Assembly (NCBI GenBank): GCA_018401695.1
Contig: JAGYKD010000002.1
Span: 174,636 to 238,635, forward strand
Length of the DNA: 64,000 nucleotides
Reading direction: 5' to 3'
DNA from: Flavobacteriales bacterium
Lineage (GTDB): Bacteria > Bacteroidota > Bacteroidia > CAIKAF01
Shown here: positions 9,642-18,220 of the stretch, piece by piece
How positions within the stretch are numbered: the stretch's first letter is position 1
Layout: every line of letters begins with the position of its first letter
The notes under the pieces: generated by a model
Databases searched by the model: none
What the model saw: only the letters and a program-made list of their open reading frames with translations
What the model was told of the DNA's origin: nothing
Made by a program: the position numbers and the translations under genes

Positions 9642-9846
9642 GTCCGCCTTTGGAGACCGTTGAGGGGAGGCGTTTTCAAGGCAGATTAAGGCACGGACAA
9701 ATGGAAAGTCCGCAGTTTAATGACTGTAAATGAGGAACTTTAGATTTGGCCGTAACGCAAAGATGCCGCCAGAATAGCTTTCCCTCAACGGGCTCCTTTG
9801 GCGAGGAGGTGGAGCCTTAAGCGAACCCCCGCAGCCTTAGGCGGAC
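9642..9846. repeat. nested long inverted repeat in the purM-porE intergenic space
   Basis: The gap 9568-9945 has no gene. GTCCGCC (9642-9648) pairs with GGCGGAC (9840-9846), and inside it CCGTTGAGGG (9657-9666) pairs perfectly with CCCTCAACGG (9782-9791). A small hairpin CGGAC/GTCCG lies in the centre. The architecture (outer arms, inner arms, central hairpin) recurs in other intergenic spaces of this window. Function unknown. Confidence 0.5.
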
Positions 9847-9892
9847 TTAAGGCCTGCAAGGGCACTGGAAGTGGAGGACGGAACAGGCGCCC

Positions 9893-9926
9893 AAAAAAAA
9901 AGGTCATCTCGAAAGATGACCTTTTA
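9893..9926 (-). terminator. rho-independent terminator of the PorE-like gene
   Basis: Perfect 9-bp stem AGGTCATCT (9901-9909) / AGATGACCT (9914-9922) with a CGAA tetraloop. It is flanked by an A-run at 9893-9900, which is a T-tract on the minus strand, and by TTTT on the other side. It lies 20 bp beyond the stop of the OmpA/TPR gene. The T-run on both strands could make it bidirectional. Confidence 0.85.
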
Positions 9927-9945
9927 TGCTTAGGTGTTTTTTGAA

Positions 9946-12042
9946 TTACTCGCCTTCGGGTTTGGGTGTGCCTTCTTCGTTTTCGTTTTTGGGCGTGCCG
10001 CTTTTGAAGTCCTCAGAGAGAATTTTGAGGGTTACGCGACGGTTGATTCGGTGGGCGTCTTCGAAAACCTCCTCGCCTTCGCTGCTGCGTAGTGCGTTGA
10101 TGTACTCCTCGGCCATTACGGTATCTTGTTTGAAGATATAGCCGGTTTTGAGGCCTTTCATGTCTTTGAGTAGTTTCCGCGGCTCGGTTTCGCCGTAGCC
10201 ATTGGGAACCAATCGATTGGGGTCGATTCCTGCGTCTACCAGGAGACGTACGATTTCGTTGGCACGACGCTCAGAAAGTTTGCGGTTGTATTCGTCGTTA
10301 CCTCTGGCATCGGTGTGTGCTCCAATCTCAACCTTTAGGCTTGGGTTGTCCTCTAGAATCAAGAGTAGGTTTTTGACGGTATCTACGTATTCAGGCTCAA
10401 CAATTTCCTTGTCAAAAACGAACTGGATTTCGAATTCAAGGTTAACCTTAGTGGTTTTCAAAGCAAAATCTGCCACGATATTGGTGTCTTTGCAGGTTTT
10501 GAGTGGGTCAAGCCCCATAGAAGAGGCACGGTTTACATCGTTGTAATAGTTTTCTCTGGTGGCTTGCATGTCGTAAGTAACACCAAAAGGGATGTCCATT
10601 TTGTAGAAGCCCATTTTATCGGTGGTTATGGTCTTTTTTTCACCCTCGGGGTTGGTAAGTTCTACGGTGGCATTTTCCAATGGTTCTCTAGTGTCTACGT
10701 CTACAACGGTTCCGCTAAGGGTAATGGTTGCGGTAGGGATAGAGAAGGCCCAAATGTCGTCGAGACCTCGGCTTCCTTCGCGGTTAGAAGATAAATATCC
10801 TTTTTCTTGACCGCGTTCAAACATGATTCCGAAATCGTCTTTGGGGGAGTTGATGGGGTACATCATGTTTTCTACTTTGCCCCAGGTTTTGTCTCCGGTG
10901 AGTTCGGCTTTGTAGATATCAAGTCCACCCATGCCTTCGGGGCGGCTTGAGGAGAAATAAAGGGTTCCGTCAAGTTTTAGGTGAGGGTAAACCTCATTGT
11001 CGGTGGTGTTGATTTCGTCTCCCAAATTTTTGGGTTCTACAAAGGTTTTGGCGCGGCGTTGGTATTCGGCCACCCAAAGGTCCATACCGCCTTTAGTTCC
11101 GGTCATGTTGGAAGAAAATACCATGTATTTTCCATCTCCTGAGATGGTTGGGTGTGCGGTTACAAAGCTATCGGGAGCGATTTCAATGTTTTCGGGTTCT
11201 GCCCATTTGGTGCCCATTCGGCGTGTTTTAAGGATGCGGCAACCGGAGCCATTCTTTTTGTCTTGAAAACAACGGGTAAAGTACATGTAGCTGTAGCGGT
11301 TATCCATGGCACCGGCGCCTTCGGAGTGTTCAGAAGAAAGACCTTCCAATCGCTTGGGTTCTTTCCATGCATTGGAGCGTCGTTCGGCTTCAACCAGGTA
11401 CAAATCTTCGGGAACACCACCATGGGTTCCCCATTCCTTGCCTGCGCCTTTGCCTTTGAATTTCCGGTTGGAAGTAAAAATGATTTCGTCTTGACGGCGT
11501 GAAGAAATAAATGGAGAGAACTCCATATCTCTTGTATTCCAGGCTTTAACGTTTTCTACTTGATAGCAAGTAGGGTTATTTTTCCATTGGATAGCCAGTT
11601 CGCAGGATTTAACGCCCAATTCGCCACGCGGGTCGTTGGGTTCCATTTCCTTGTATTTTTTGAACTCGCTCATAGCCTCTTCGTATTCACCTTCGGCTTT
11701 GAGTAAGCTGGCGTATGCGTAGATGGCACCGGCGTTTTTAGGGTCATAGCGCAGCACTTTTTTTAGCTGGCTTGTGGCTCTCCTGTATTCGTTCATTTTA
11801 AGGTAGCACTTGGCTACCATAAACGATACGCAAGCCTTCATGGACTTGTCTTTGCCCACTTTTCCGGAGGCTTTTTGGTAGAGCTTGATTGCTTCAGGGA
11901 AATTGTTGCTTATGTAAGCAAAGTCAGCTTTAGCAGTGCCTTTGTGCCCACATTGAGCCGTCACCGGCTGGGCTGCCATAAGCGCTAAACCGACCATTAG
12001 GCCGGCAGTTCGGGTCAGTGCGTTGGTCTTTGTTCTCGCCAT
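9946..12042 (-). CDS. PorE-like protein: TPR, beta-propeller, carboxypeptidase-like and OmpA domains
   Basis: 698 aa with a signal peptide ending around residue 30. Domain order: TPR repeats (about 35-150), a PD40/WD40-like propeller with FTSNRK, VFSSNMTG, YFSSSRPEG and YLSSNREG blades (about 165-440), a regulatory carboxypeptidase-like domain (about 450-545), and a C-terminal OmpA peptidoglycan-binding domain (about 560-690) with GAHTDARGNDEYNRKLSERR. This order matches PorE of the type IX secretion system, which anchors the PorKLMN complex to peptidoglycan. The assignment rests on architecture alone. It is monocistronic and followed by a strong terminator. Confidence 0.8.
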   Translation of the reverse strand: MARTKTNALTRTAGLMVGLALMAAQPVTAQCGHKGTAKADFAYISNNFPEAIKLYQKASGKVGKDKSMKACVSFMVAKCYLKMNEYRRATSQLKKVLRYDPKNAGAIYAYASLLKAEGEYEEAMSEFKKYKEMEPNDPRGELGVKSCELAIQWKNNPTCYQVENVKAWNTRDMEFSPFISSRRQDEIIFTSNRKFKGKGAGKEWGTHGGVPEDLYLVEAERRSNAWKEPKRLEGLSSEHSEGAGAMDNRYSYMYFTRCFQDKKNGSGCRILKTRRMGTKWAEPENIEIAPDSFVTAHPTISGDGKYMVFSSNMTGTKGGMDLWVAEYQRRAKTFVEPKNLGDEINTTDNEVYPHLKLDGTLYFSSSRPEGMGGLDIYKAELTGDKTWGKVENMMYPINSPKDDFGIMFERGQEKGYLSSNREGSRGLDDIWAFSIPTATITLSGTVVDVDTREPLENATVELTNPEGEKKTITTDKMGFYKMDIPFGVTYDMQATRENYYNDVNRASSMGLDPLKTCKDTNIVADFALKTTKVNLEFEIQFVFDKEIVEPEYVDTVKNLLLILEDNPSLKVEIGAHTDARGNDEYNRKLSERRANEIVRLLVDAGIDPNRLVPNGYGETEPRKLLKDMKGLKTGYIFKQDTVMAEEYINALRSSEGEEVFEDAHRINRRVTLKILSEDFKSGTPKNENEEGTPKPEGE

Positions 12043-12096
12043 GTTTATCCAATTGGATTACTTTGTCCTTTAACGTCCAAATATGCAGCATATTTT

Positions 12097-12756
12097 TTAA
12101 AATCCCAATTTCGGAGACAGGATAAAGACAAGATTTAAGCTTGCAAAGAAGAAAACTTGTAAAAAGAACACGGCCAATGCAATGGGATTTGCCCTGGGAG
12201 GACTGATTTTTTGAAAGCCCCAATGAAATACAAAGGCAAGCCCAAACCAACAAACATAATTGAACATGGGAATAGTTCCTCCGGCCCAATGCCAATAATC
12301 AAAGCGTATGGCCACTTGTTCCAAAAGCACATCGTAGGCCGTCATGGTGCCGGCAGCAAGCAAGGGCCTCCATTTGGGTTCAATGGTCCGCCATAAAACC
12401 TGAGTCATCCAAACCATAAGTACCCAATTGACCCCAATCATAATTGGGATTCCTTGGATTTTCCAACCAAGTGCCTCTCCATAATCGTAATTTCCAAAAA
12501 GAAGCCCGGTGTGGACCCCAAGCCATTCGGCAAAGAAGCCTCCTGTAAAAGGTATAAGGACAGCTATCCAACGGGCTTTAGACCAAGGATACTCCCAGCC
12601 AATAAGCAAACCAAAAGCCAATAAAAGGTTTGCCACGGTGAGCGAGGCGGTTAGTGTTCGGGTGGGAGGGTATATGAGGCCTACCAAACCTACCAAATAA
12701 ATAATGGTCAAAAAAAAGATGATTTTTTTTGCCCCAATTTTTTTTAGGCCCTTCAT
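12097..12756 (-). CDS. carotenoid biosynthesis membrane protein, CruF-like
   Basis: 219 aa with six to seven hydrophobic helices, the loop GVHTGLLFGNYDYGEALGWK and the block VLLEQVAIRFDYWHWAGG, both typical of the carotenoid biosynthesis (CruF/DUF422) family. CruF adds water at the psi end (C-1',2' hydratase), a step towards myxol- or saproxanthin-type carotenoids. Its start overlaps the desaturase stop by 4 bp (ATGA), which supports a common pathway. The exact end product cannot be read from sequence. Confidence 0.82.
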   Translation of the reverse strand: MKGLKKIGAKKIIFFLTIIYLVGLVGLIYPPTRTLTASLTVANLLLAFGLLIGWEYPWSKARWIAVLIPFTGGFFAEWLGVHTGLLFGNYDYGEALGWKIQGIPIMIGVNWVLMVWMTQVLWRTIEPKWRPLLAAGTMTAYDVLLEQVAIRFDYWHWAGGTIPMFNYVCWFGLAFVFHWGFQKISPPRANPIALAVFFLQVFFFASLNLVFILSPKLGF

Positions 12757-14222
12757 GCGTCCGGGATTTCATTGGCTGCGATGGCAGCAGAATTTAAACA
12801 TAAGGGAATTCCTCCGCCGGGGTGCACACTCCCTCCCGTAAAATACAGGTTTTTGAATCGACGCGAAAAATTGGGGTGGCGGTTAAAGGCAGCCATGCGT
12901 TGGTTACTCGCACTGCCATACAAAGCTCCATCGGGCGAACCGGTTCGATTGGCAATCCCTTTGGGGTTTAGAATCCATTCGGCTCGAATCTTGGATTCAA
13001 TCGGTCGATTCAATATCCGTTCTAATTTTTGCAAGATGCTTTTTCTTGCCTGGTTTTGTGCTTCCCGGCTTAGCGGTTTGTCGCCCGGAAGGTTGATCAT
13101 GGTGAACCAATTTTCATGGCCCTTGGGGGCATCTCCTTCCACCTTTTTGCTAGAGATGTATATGTAAATGGTGGGATCGTCCGGTGCGCCGGATTGGGTT
13201 TCCAATTGTTCAAACTCTTTTTGGTAATCGTCCGAAAAGAAAATATTGTGGAGTTCCAGCTCCGGGAATGCTCCCTCTACTCCCCAATTAAAAACCAGAG
13301 CCGAGGTGCTTCGGTCGGCCTCTTTTATGCGTTTTGGGAGGGTTTCCTTAGGAGAGAGTAGGGGGTACAGGGCTGCCACATCAATGGCACTTACGGTCAA
13401 ATTCGGCTCTATTTCGATCTTTTGGGAACAAACCTTTTGAATAACTCCTTTGCGGTGATGGATTTGGGTTACGGTTTGCTCAAAGCTAAATTGCACGCCA
13501 AGGGATTTAGCCAAAGACTCTAAGCCTCGGGTAATGGAAATCATACCACCCTTGGGCAACCACGCACCTTGGAAGTACTCCAGAGAAGGAATGGCCTGTA
13601 AGGTTGCCGGAGCCTTGTATGGAGAGCTGCCATTGTAAGTGGCGTAGCGGTCAAAAAGTTGCACCAGCTTGGGATTGTTCAAGCGGGATGCGTGGGCTTG
13701 ATGCATGCTTTTAAACACCTGCAATTGGGGAAATCTAGCCACTCCTCTCAAAAAATCTTTGGATAAAAAGGTGTCGGCTTTGTGCATGCTTCTAAAGAGG
13801 AAAACGGGCGCGGTGGTATCGTAAATTTCTTTACTGCGGAGCAGTTGCTGTTTTATGGAAGCCTCAGGGACTCCAAAAGTATTGGAGGCAGCCCGTGCAA
13901 ATTGGTCCGGGTCGGCAGGCGCATCAAAGCCCGTTCCATCGCCCCAGAAATAGCGGCAAATGGGATCCAAACGCTCATAAGCAAACATTTCTGTTGATTT
14001 TCCTGCCAATTGGTAGAGCTCTTCTACCAAAGTAGGTAAAGTAAACAGACTGGGGCCGGCATCAAAGCGGTATGGACCCAGTTGATATTCGGAAAGTTTG
14101 CCGCCGGCGAAACTGTTTTTTTCCCAAACTTCTACCCGATACCCTTTTATGGCCAGGCGAATAGAAAGGGCCAGACCTGAAACTCCGGCACCCAATACCA
14201 AGGCTAGTGGTTTTTGCTTCAC
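12753..14222 (-). CDS. carotenoid desaturase of the CrtI/CrtD family
   Basis: 489 aa. The N-terminal FAD-binding dinucleotide motif (VLGAGVSGLALSIRLAIKGY) is followed by the family features DAGPSLFTLP, RYATYNGSSPYKAPATL, GGMISITRGLESLAK, and a C-terminal YFTGGSVHPGGGIPLCL FAD motif. CrtI-type enzymes desaturate phytoene. Adjacency to a CruF-like hydratase favours CrtD, a hydroxycarotenoid 3,4-desaturase, but sequence alone does not separate the two. No phytoene synthase or lycopene cyclase is present in this window. Confidence 0.87.
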   Translation of the reverse strand: MKQKPLALVLGAGVSGLALSIRLAIKGYRVEVWEKNSFAGGKLSEYQLGPYRFDAGPSLFTLPTLVEELYQLAGKSTEMFAYERLDPICRYFWGDGTGFDAPADPDQFARAASNTFGVPEASIKQQLLRSKEIYDTTAPVFLFRSMHKADTFLSKDFLRGVARFPQLQVFKSMHQAHASRLNNPKLVQLFDRYATYNGSSPYKAPATLQAIPSLEYFQGAWLPKGGMISITRGLESLAKSLGVQFSFEQTVTQIHHRKGVIQKVCSQKIEIEPNLTVSAIDVAALYPLLSPKETLPKRIKEADRSTSALVFNWGVEGAFPELELHNIFFSDDYQKEFEQLETQSGAPDDPTIYIYISSKKVEGDAPKGHENWFTMINLPGDKPLSREAQNQARKSILQKLERILNRPIESKIRAEWILNPKGIANRTGSPDGALYGSASNQRMAAFNRHPNFSRRFKNLYFTGGSVHPGGGIPLCLNSAAIAANEIPDA

Positions 14223-14453
14223 GCAATATGTTTTGATAAGAACAGGCAGAAAAAGGAATGGTTTAACGGAGTCCTGTCCTGCCCAATGCGGTATTGGTGG
14301 GGTGGTGAAATAGTTGAGGATGGAATGGCTCTCATGCAGCCCTTGGTAAACCCTAGGTTTAATTTGTGTTTCGCTAATTTAGGCGCATTGTGTTTGTCAA
14401 ATTCCATTCTATGTATACCTCAAAAGTGAGTAAACTGCAATGCATAAAGGGTT

Positions 14454-15569
14454 TTACTCCAATCCCAAAAGCCAATCCCAAGCTTGCTCAAAGCGTTTGG
14501 GGTCAAAGGCAGGATGGTTGGTCAATGCCTCTGGTTTAATGGCTTGAAGCCGACCTTCTCGTGCTTCGGAAAGGCTTTTTGTCCAGTCCTCTTTACTTGA
14601 TTTTATATGGCAAAAAGCCTCGAGTCCTGTGCCCTCTACCATAGGCGGATTGCACAATATCGGGCGTCCTGTGCTTAGGGCATGCAAGAGTTTGAGCTTG
14701 ACCCCGGTATTTTGGTTTGTGGGCAATACGTGCACGCAGCAAGATTCCATCCATTGCTTTAATTCGGTATTGCCGGGAGCTTCCAACCAACGTACCTGCT
14801 TATTTGGATATTTCTTGGCCAAGGCATTTGCTCCCCGACCGGCAATCCATAAGGGGAAATCATTGGTCCAGGGAAGCGACAGCAGCCACCTCACTGCGGC
14901 CTGGTTTTCTATGACCGTTAAATCTCCATGGTAAAGCGCCATGGGTAAAAATGGGCTGTGGTTGTGTTCCACTTTCCAAGGATGTCCCGGATAGTGCAGG
15001 CAAACCGGTCGACCATATTTTTCAAAATGGTTTAGGTCGCCGGGACGTATGACCACCAATCCGGAAGCTAATGCCAGTATTTTTTCTGCGCTTCGAAGGC
15101 GTGCCGCTTCCCATTTGAAATAAAACTTAGGGATTAGACGATGCTCATTTTTGGCTAAGCCCCGGTAATAATCGGCCTCAATATTGTGGCAACGAACCAC
15201 AATACATCGATTTGGGAAGGCTTTACGAAGCTTGGGCAGCCAAGCGGTGCTATGCTGTCCCTCCAGCCAAATGGGGGCATCGTCCTCGCTCAAGGCTTTC
15301 CAAAGTGCGGTGCTTTTTCTGCTGGCTACAATATAAGGCTGCTTTCCCCAACCGCTTTTTTTAAAGGAACTTCTTTTGTAAAGCTTTACTTCTTTAGCCC
15401 AATTGGGTTTTGGGGCTTCCGATTGCCTTCCATAGTCAAAGGTATGCATGGTTATTTGGTGTCCGGCTTCGCACCAGGCTTTCCATCGGTAATGCACGTC
15501 TTGTATTCCTCCATAGCCGGGGGGCCAGGGACGGTCAAAGCACACCATATGTAAATCAGGAGCGGGCAT
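14454..15569 (-). CDS. glycosyltransferase, GT-B type
   Basis: 371 aa from ATG 15569 (MPAPDLHMVCFDRPWPPG); an in-frame ATG at 15611 would overlap the preceding gene by 56 bp instead of 14 bp. The GT-B fold is suggested by an N-terminal YGGIQDVHYRWKAWCEAGH loop, CHNIEADYY, and a C-terminal half with PLWIAGRGAN and a nucleotide-sugar site region NTGVKLKLLHALSTGRPI. Substrates unknown. It overlaps the next glycosyltransferase and probably acts on the same glycan or envelope polymer. Confidence 0.75.
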   Translation of the reverse strand: MPAPDLHMVCFDRPWPPGYGGIQDVHYRWKAWCEAGHQITMHTFDYGRQSEAPKPNWAKEVKLYKRSSFKKSGWGKQPYIVASRKSTALWKALSEDDAPIWLEGQHSTAWLPKLRKAFPNRCIVVRCHNIEADYYRGLAKNEHRLIPKFYFKWEAARLRSAEKILALASGLVVIRPGDLNHFEKYGRPVCLHYPGHPWKVEHNHSPFLPMALYHGDLTVIENQAAVRWLLSLPWTNDFPLWIAGRGANALAKKYPNKQVRWLEAPGNTELKQWMESCCVHVLPTNQNTGVKLKLLHALSTGRPILCNPPMVEGTGLEAFCHIKSSKEDWTKSLSEAREGRLQAIKPEALTNHPAFDPKRFEQAWDWLLGLE

Positions 15570-16704
15570 GGCTAAAGGCACGTTCAATTTGAGCCAAAAG
15601 GTTAGGGGCATCTTTTTCCCATACCAACTCTTGGGCGGCTTTTTTACAGTTTTCTGCAGCTAAACGGGTGCCTTCAGGGTCATTTAGGCGGCGTTTTACT
15701 GCATTTGCGATGGCCGTTGGGCTTACCTCCGGCAACATCCAACCGGTTCCATAGGCTTTTATCACTTTTCGGAGTTCCACTAAGTCTGAGCTGAGCACAG
15801 GAACCCCCGCTTGCATATAGTCAAAAAGTTTGTTGGGTAAGGAAAGTTGGTAATTGATGCTTAGGGGTTTGTCTAGCGAAAGCCCCAATTGGCATAATCT
15901 GGTACAGGCCAAAAGCTCTTTGTAGGGCATGCGTTCGTGCCAAAGCAGGCGATTGCGAACGCCTAAGGATTCTGCTATTTCCGGTAGGCTGTGGAAAATA
16001 TCGCCACTGCCTATGGTCGCTAAATATACCTGGTCGGGAAGGTGCTTTAATGCGGCAATAGCTTCTTCGGCGCCACGTTGCATGTTGATGCCTCCGCCCT
16101 GTAAAATCATAATAAAAGCCTCCTCCGGCCAACCCAGTTCGGCGCGGTTTTTTGTTGGCTGTGGTTCAGCCAAGGTTTGGGCCATAGGTAAATTACGCAA
16201 TACGCTAAATTCTTTGCCATATTGCTCTTGGAGCAATTGAGCAATGGATGCGTTTACCGTAAGTCGACCTTGGGTCCGTGGAACTAAAAAGTTTTCCAAG
16301 CTTCTCCAAATGCGGCGTTTAAGTGGCGATTCGCTTAGTTCAGGCATGCCGGTGTAAAATTCGTGGCTGTCGTAAACCAATGGAACTCTGCGCAGTTGAG
16401 CAGCCAGCCACGCGGCCGGAAGGCTGTCTAAATCATTGGCATATATCAGATCTGCCGGACCTTTAAGTAGGGAAAAGAGCAAGCGGCATTGAAACTCTGC
16501 GAAAAAAAGAAAGTTTTTATGAAACCTAGCGCCTACGCGGTTTCTGGGGAAGGAGCTAGTGGTTAAGGGGCCGGAATGTTTACCTTTTCTTCCGGTAAGC
16601 TGAACCAAATAGCCTGCATGTATCAGGGTCTCGCAGGTCTTGCGCACCCTTTGGTCGGTTTCTAAATCTGAGATAACCACTACCCGTATGGTTTTAGCAG
16701 GCAT
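15556..16704 (-). CDS. glycosyltransferase family 4-like
   Basis: 382 aa from ATG 16704 (MPAKTIRVVVISDLETDQRV); an earlier in-frame ATG at 16752 would add 16 residues of less typical sequence. GT4-like features are DLIYANDLDSLPAAWLA, VYDSHEFYTG, the C-terminal LPNKLFDYMQAGVPVL sugar-nucleotide site with a following E (VELRKVI), and the RGAEEAIAALKHLP segment. Donor and acceptor cannot be predicted. First gene of the two-gene glycosyltransferase unit. Confidence 0.85.
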   Translation of the reverse strand: MPAKTIRVVVISDLETDQRVRKTCETLIHAGYLVQLTGRKGKHSGPLTTSSFPRNRVGARFHKNFLFFAEFQCRLLFSLLKGPADLIYANDLDSLPAAWLAAQLRRVPLVYDSHEFYTGMPELSESPLKRRIWRSLENFLVPRTQGRLTVNASIAQLLQEQYGKEFSVLRNLPMAQTLAEPQPTKNRAELGWPEEAFIMILQGGGINMQRGAEEAIAALKHLPDQVYLATIGSGDIFHSLPEIAESLGVRNRLLWHERMPYKELLACTRLCQLGLSLDKPLSINYQLSLPNKLFDYMQAGVPVLSSDLVELRKVIKAYGTGWMLPEVSPTAIANAVKRRLNDPEGTRLAAENCKKAAQELVWEKDAPNLLAQIERAFSHARS

Positions 16705-16826
16705 GCTACGAAAGTAAATAAAGGTCCGTGGTTTTGCATTAGAAAAGGGCAAATGGGAGAAAAAGCCCTCACCTTTTGTATGCTTAGCTAGGAAACTTTT
16801 TCAGTTTTCGACGGTAAACCTTGACC

Positions 16827-17309
16827 ATGAAAGCACAGCTTTTCCTTAAAATGCGGTGTGCTCTTGCTTATTAAGTGGATGTGTGTATCGTAAATGCCGC
16901 ATGAATGCTTTTGCTTCAATCCTTGCTTTTGACTCAGGTAAGGAGTGCTTTAGGCTGGGATTTGCCATGGTTCGAAAACCCTATGCATATGTATCCATTC
17001 GTGCTGCACAGCATTTCTTTGCCGGTGTGGCTTTATTTTACGGTAATGGATGGGTGGCAGGGCCGAAATACCTTTGGCAAAGGCTTGTTTAGGCTTCGAT
17101 TAAGGAAGCAAACAGGGAACCCTTGGGTGGAAACAAAGCCTGGCCAGAGTTGCCTTGAAACTTTTGCCTTGGGAATTGGCGCAATACGCAGGACCTTTCC
17201 GGCACCTATGTTTTTGCAATCCGAAGCCCATTTATGTCCCTCATGGTTGGTTGCCCTAGGTTTGCCTTGCATGTATATTGTTTCGCTATGTTTTACCCCA
17301 CAAGGCTAA
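16827..17309 (+). pseudogene. RDD-family membrane protein, interrupted by two in-frame stops
   Basis: One frame runs from ATG 16827 to the stop at 17309 but has TAA at 16872-16874 and TGA at 16902-16904. Read through the stops, it gives LKMRCALAY-VDVCIVNAA (the Arg and Asp of the first RDD helix), then YFTVMDGWQGRNTFGKG and LFRLRLR, which match the RDD core around the second helix, and a C-terminal hydrophobic segment. A 134-aa frame from ATG 16905 remains open, so a truncated product is possible. I judge it a decaying gene. Confidence 0.6.
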
Positions 17310-17423
17310 ACCCTGTACAATAGGCTAGTGGGCACTGTGGTTATTTGGCAAAGGAAAGAGACCGGTGTAATGTAAAAGGCCTTATTTTGGAAGAAGGCCC
17401 CCGGACCGAACGGATACCCCGCA

Positions 17424-17504
17424 GTCCCAAAGGCCGGTATCCTTAGTGGGCGAAGGCTGAGGTACGAAGCCCCCGTACCACATAGGAGACCGTGCCTTTG
17501 GGAC
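17424..17504. repeat. long imperfect palindrome upstream of msrA
   Basis: Perfect 11-bp arms GTCCCAAAGGC (17424-17434) and GCCTTTGGGAC (17494-17504) enclose a second hairpin GGTAC (17461-17465) / GTACC (17475-17479). It lies in the gap 17310-17580 between the RDD pseudogene and msrA, in GC-rich flanks. Same outer-arm plus inner-hairpin layout as the intergenic elements near 9.7, 22.5 and 63.1 kb. Confidence 0.5.
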
Positions 17505-17580
17505 GAGGAGTAGGAGGGAGGGCCGGAAATGGGCCCCAAATCGGTCTACAACATTTAACTACAAAATTGGTTAATAAAGT

Positions 17581-18219
17581 ATGAAGCCATTGCTTTTTGT
17601 GCCTGCCGTCTTTTGCTTTTTTTTGGGTTGTTCGGCGGCGCCTCATGCTGCGCCCGATTCCGGGCAAAGCGCAATTAATTCTGGAACGGATATGGATACC
17701 ATTACTTTAGGAGCGGGTTGCTTTTGGTGCACCGAGGCTATTTTTTCGAACATGAAGGGCGTTCAATCTGCCAAACCCGGGTATTCGGGTGGACAAATTA
17801 AGAATCCGGCTTATCGAGAAGTGTGCAGTGGTCGAACCGGGCATGCCGAAGTGGTGCAGGTGGTGTACGATCCGCAGCACCTTGCCCTCCGTGAATTGTT
17901 GGGCGTATTTTTTCAAACCCATGACCCCACCACCTTAAATCGGCAAGGGGCGGATGTGGGAACCCAATACCGGAGTGCTGTATTTTATCATTCAGAGGCT
18001 CAAGCCGAATTGGCCAAATCCATTATTAAAGAGCTAGATGCAAGTGGGGCTTTTCCCAATCCCATTGTTACAGAAGTTACGGCATTTGAAACCTTTTATG
18101 AGGCTGAACCGGAGCATTTGGATTACTACGCCAAAAATCCGGACCAGGGATATTGCCGCGTGGTTATTCGTCCAAAAATGGAAAAGTTCAAAAAGGTATT
18201 TCCCGATATGGTGAAATAA
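17581..18219 (+). CDS. msrA: peptide-methionine (S)-S-oxide reductase MsrA, predicted lipoprotein
   Basis: 212 aa. The N-terminus is a lipoprotein-type signal with a lipobox-like FLGC (Cys17), so the enzyme is probably anchored in the cell envelope. The MsrA domain starts at about residue 40 with GAGCFWCTEAIF (catalytic Cys47). It continues with GYSGG, YREVCSGRTGHAEVVQVVYD, FFQTHDPTTLNRQGADVGTQYRS split over adjacent strands, and the C-terminal HLDYYAKNPDQGYC. It repairs methionine S-sulfoxide. The gene is convergent with the TPR lipoprotein, only 1 bp apart. Confidence 0.95.
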   Translation: MKPLLFVPAVFCFFLGCSAAPHAAPDSGQSAINSGTDMDTITLGAGCFWCTEAIFSNMKGVQSAKPGYSGGQIKNPAYREVCSGRTGHAEVVQVVYDPQHLALRELLGVFFQTHDPTTLNRQGADVGTQYRSAVFYHSEAQAELAKSIIKELDASGAFPNPIVTEVTAFETFYEAEPEHLDYYAKNPDQGYCRVVIRPKMEKFKKVFPDMVK

Positions 18220-18220
18220 G

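Noticed and set aside
16902..16904. Selenocysteine reading of TGA in the RDD frame
   Set aside because: A TAA lies 30 bp upstream in the same frame and RDD proteins are not selenoproteins; decay is simpler.
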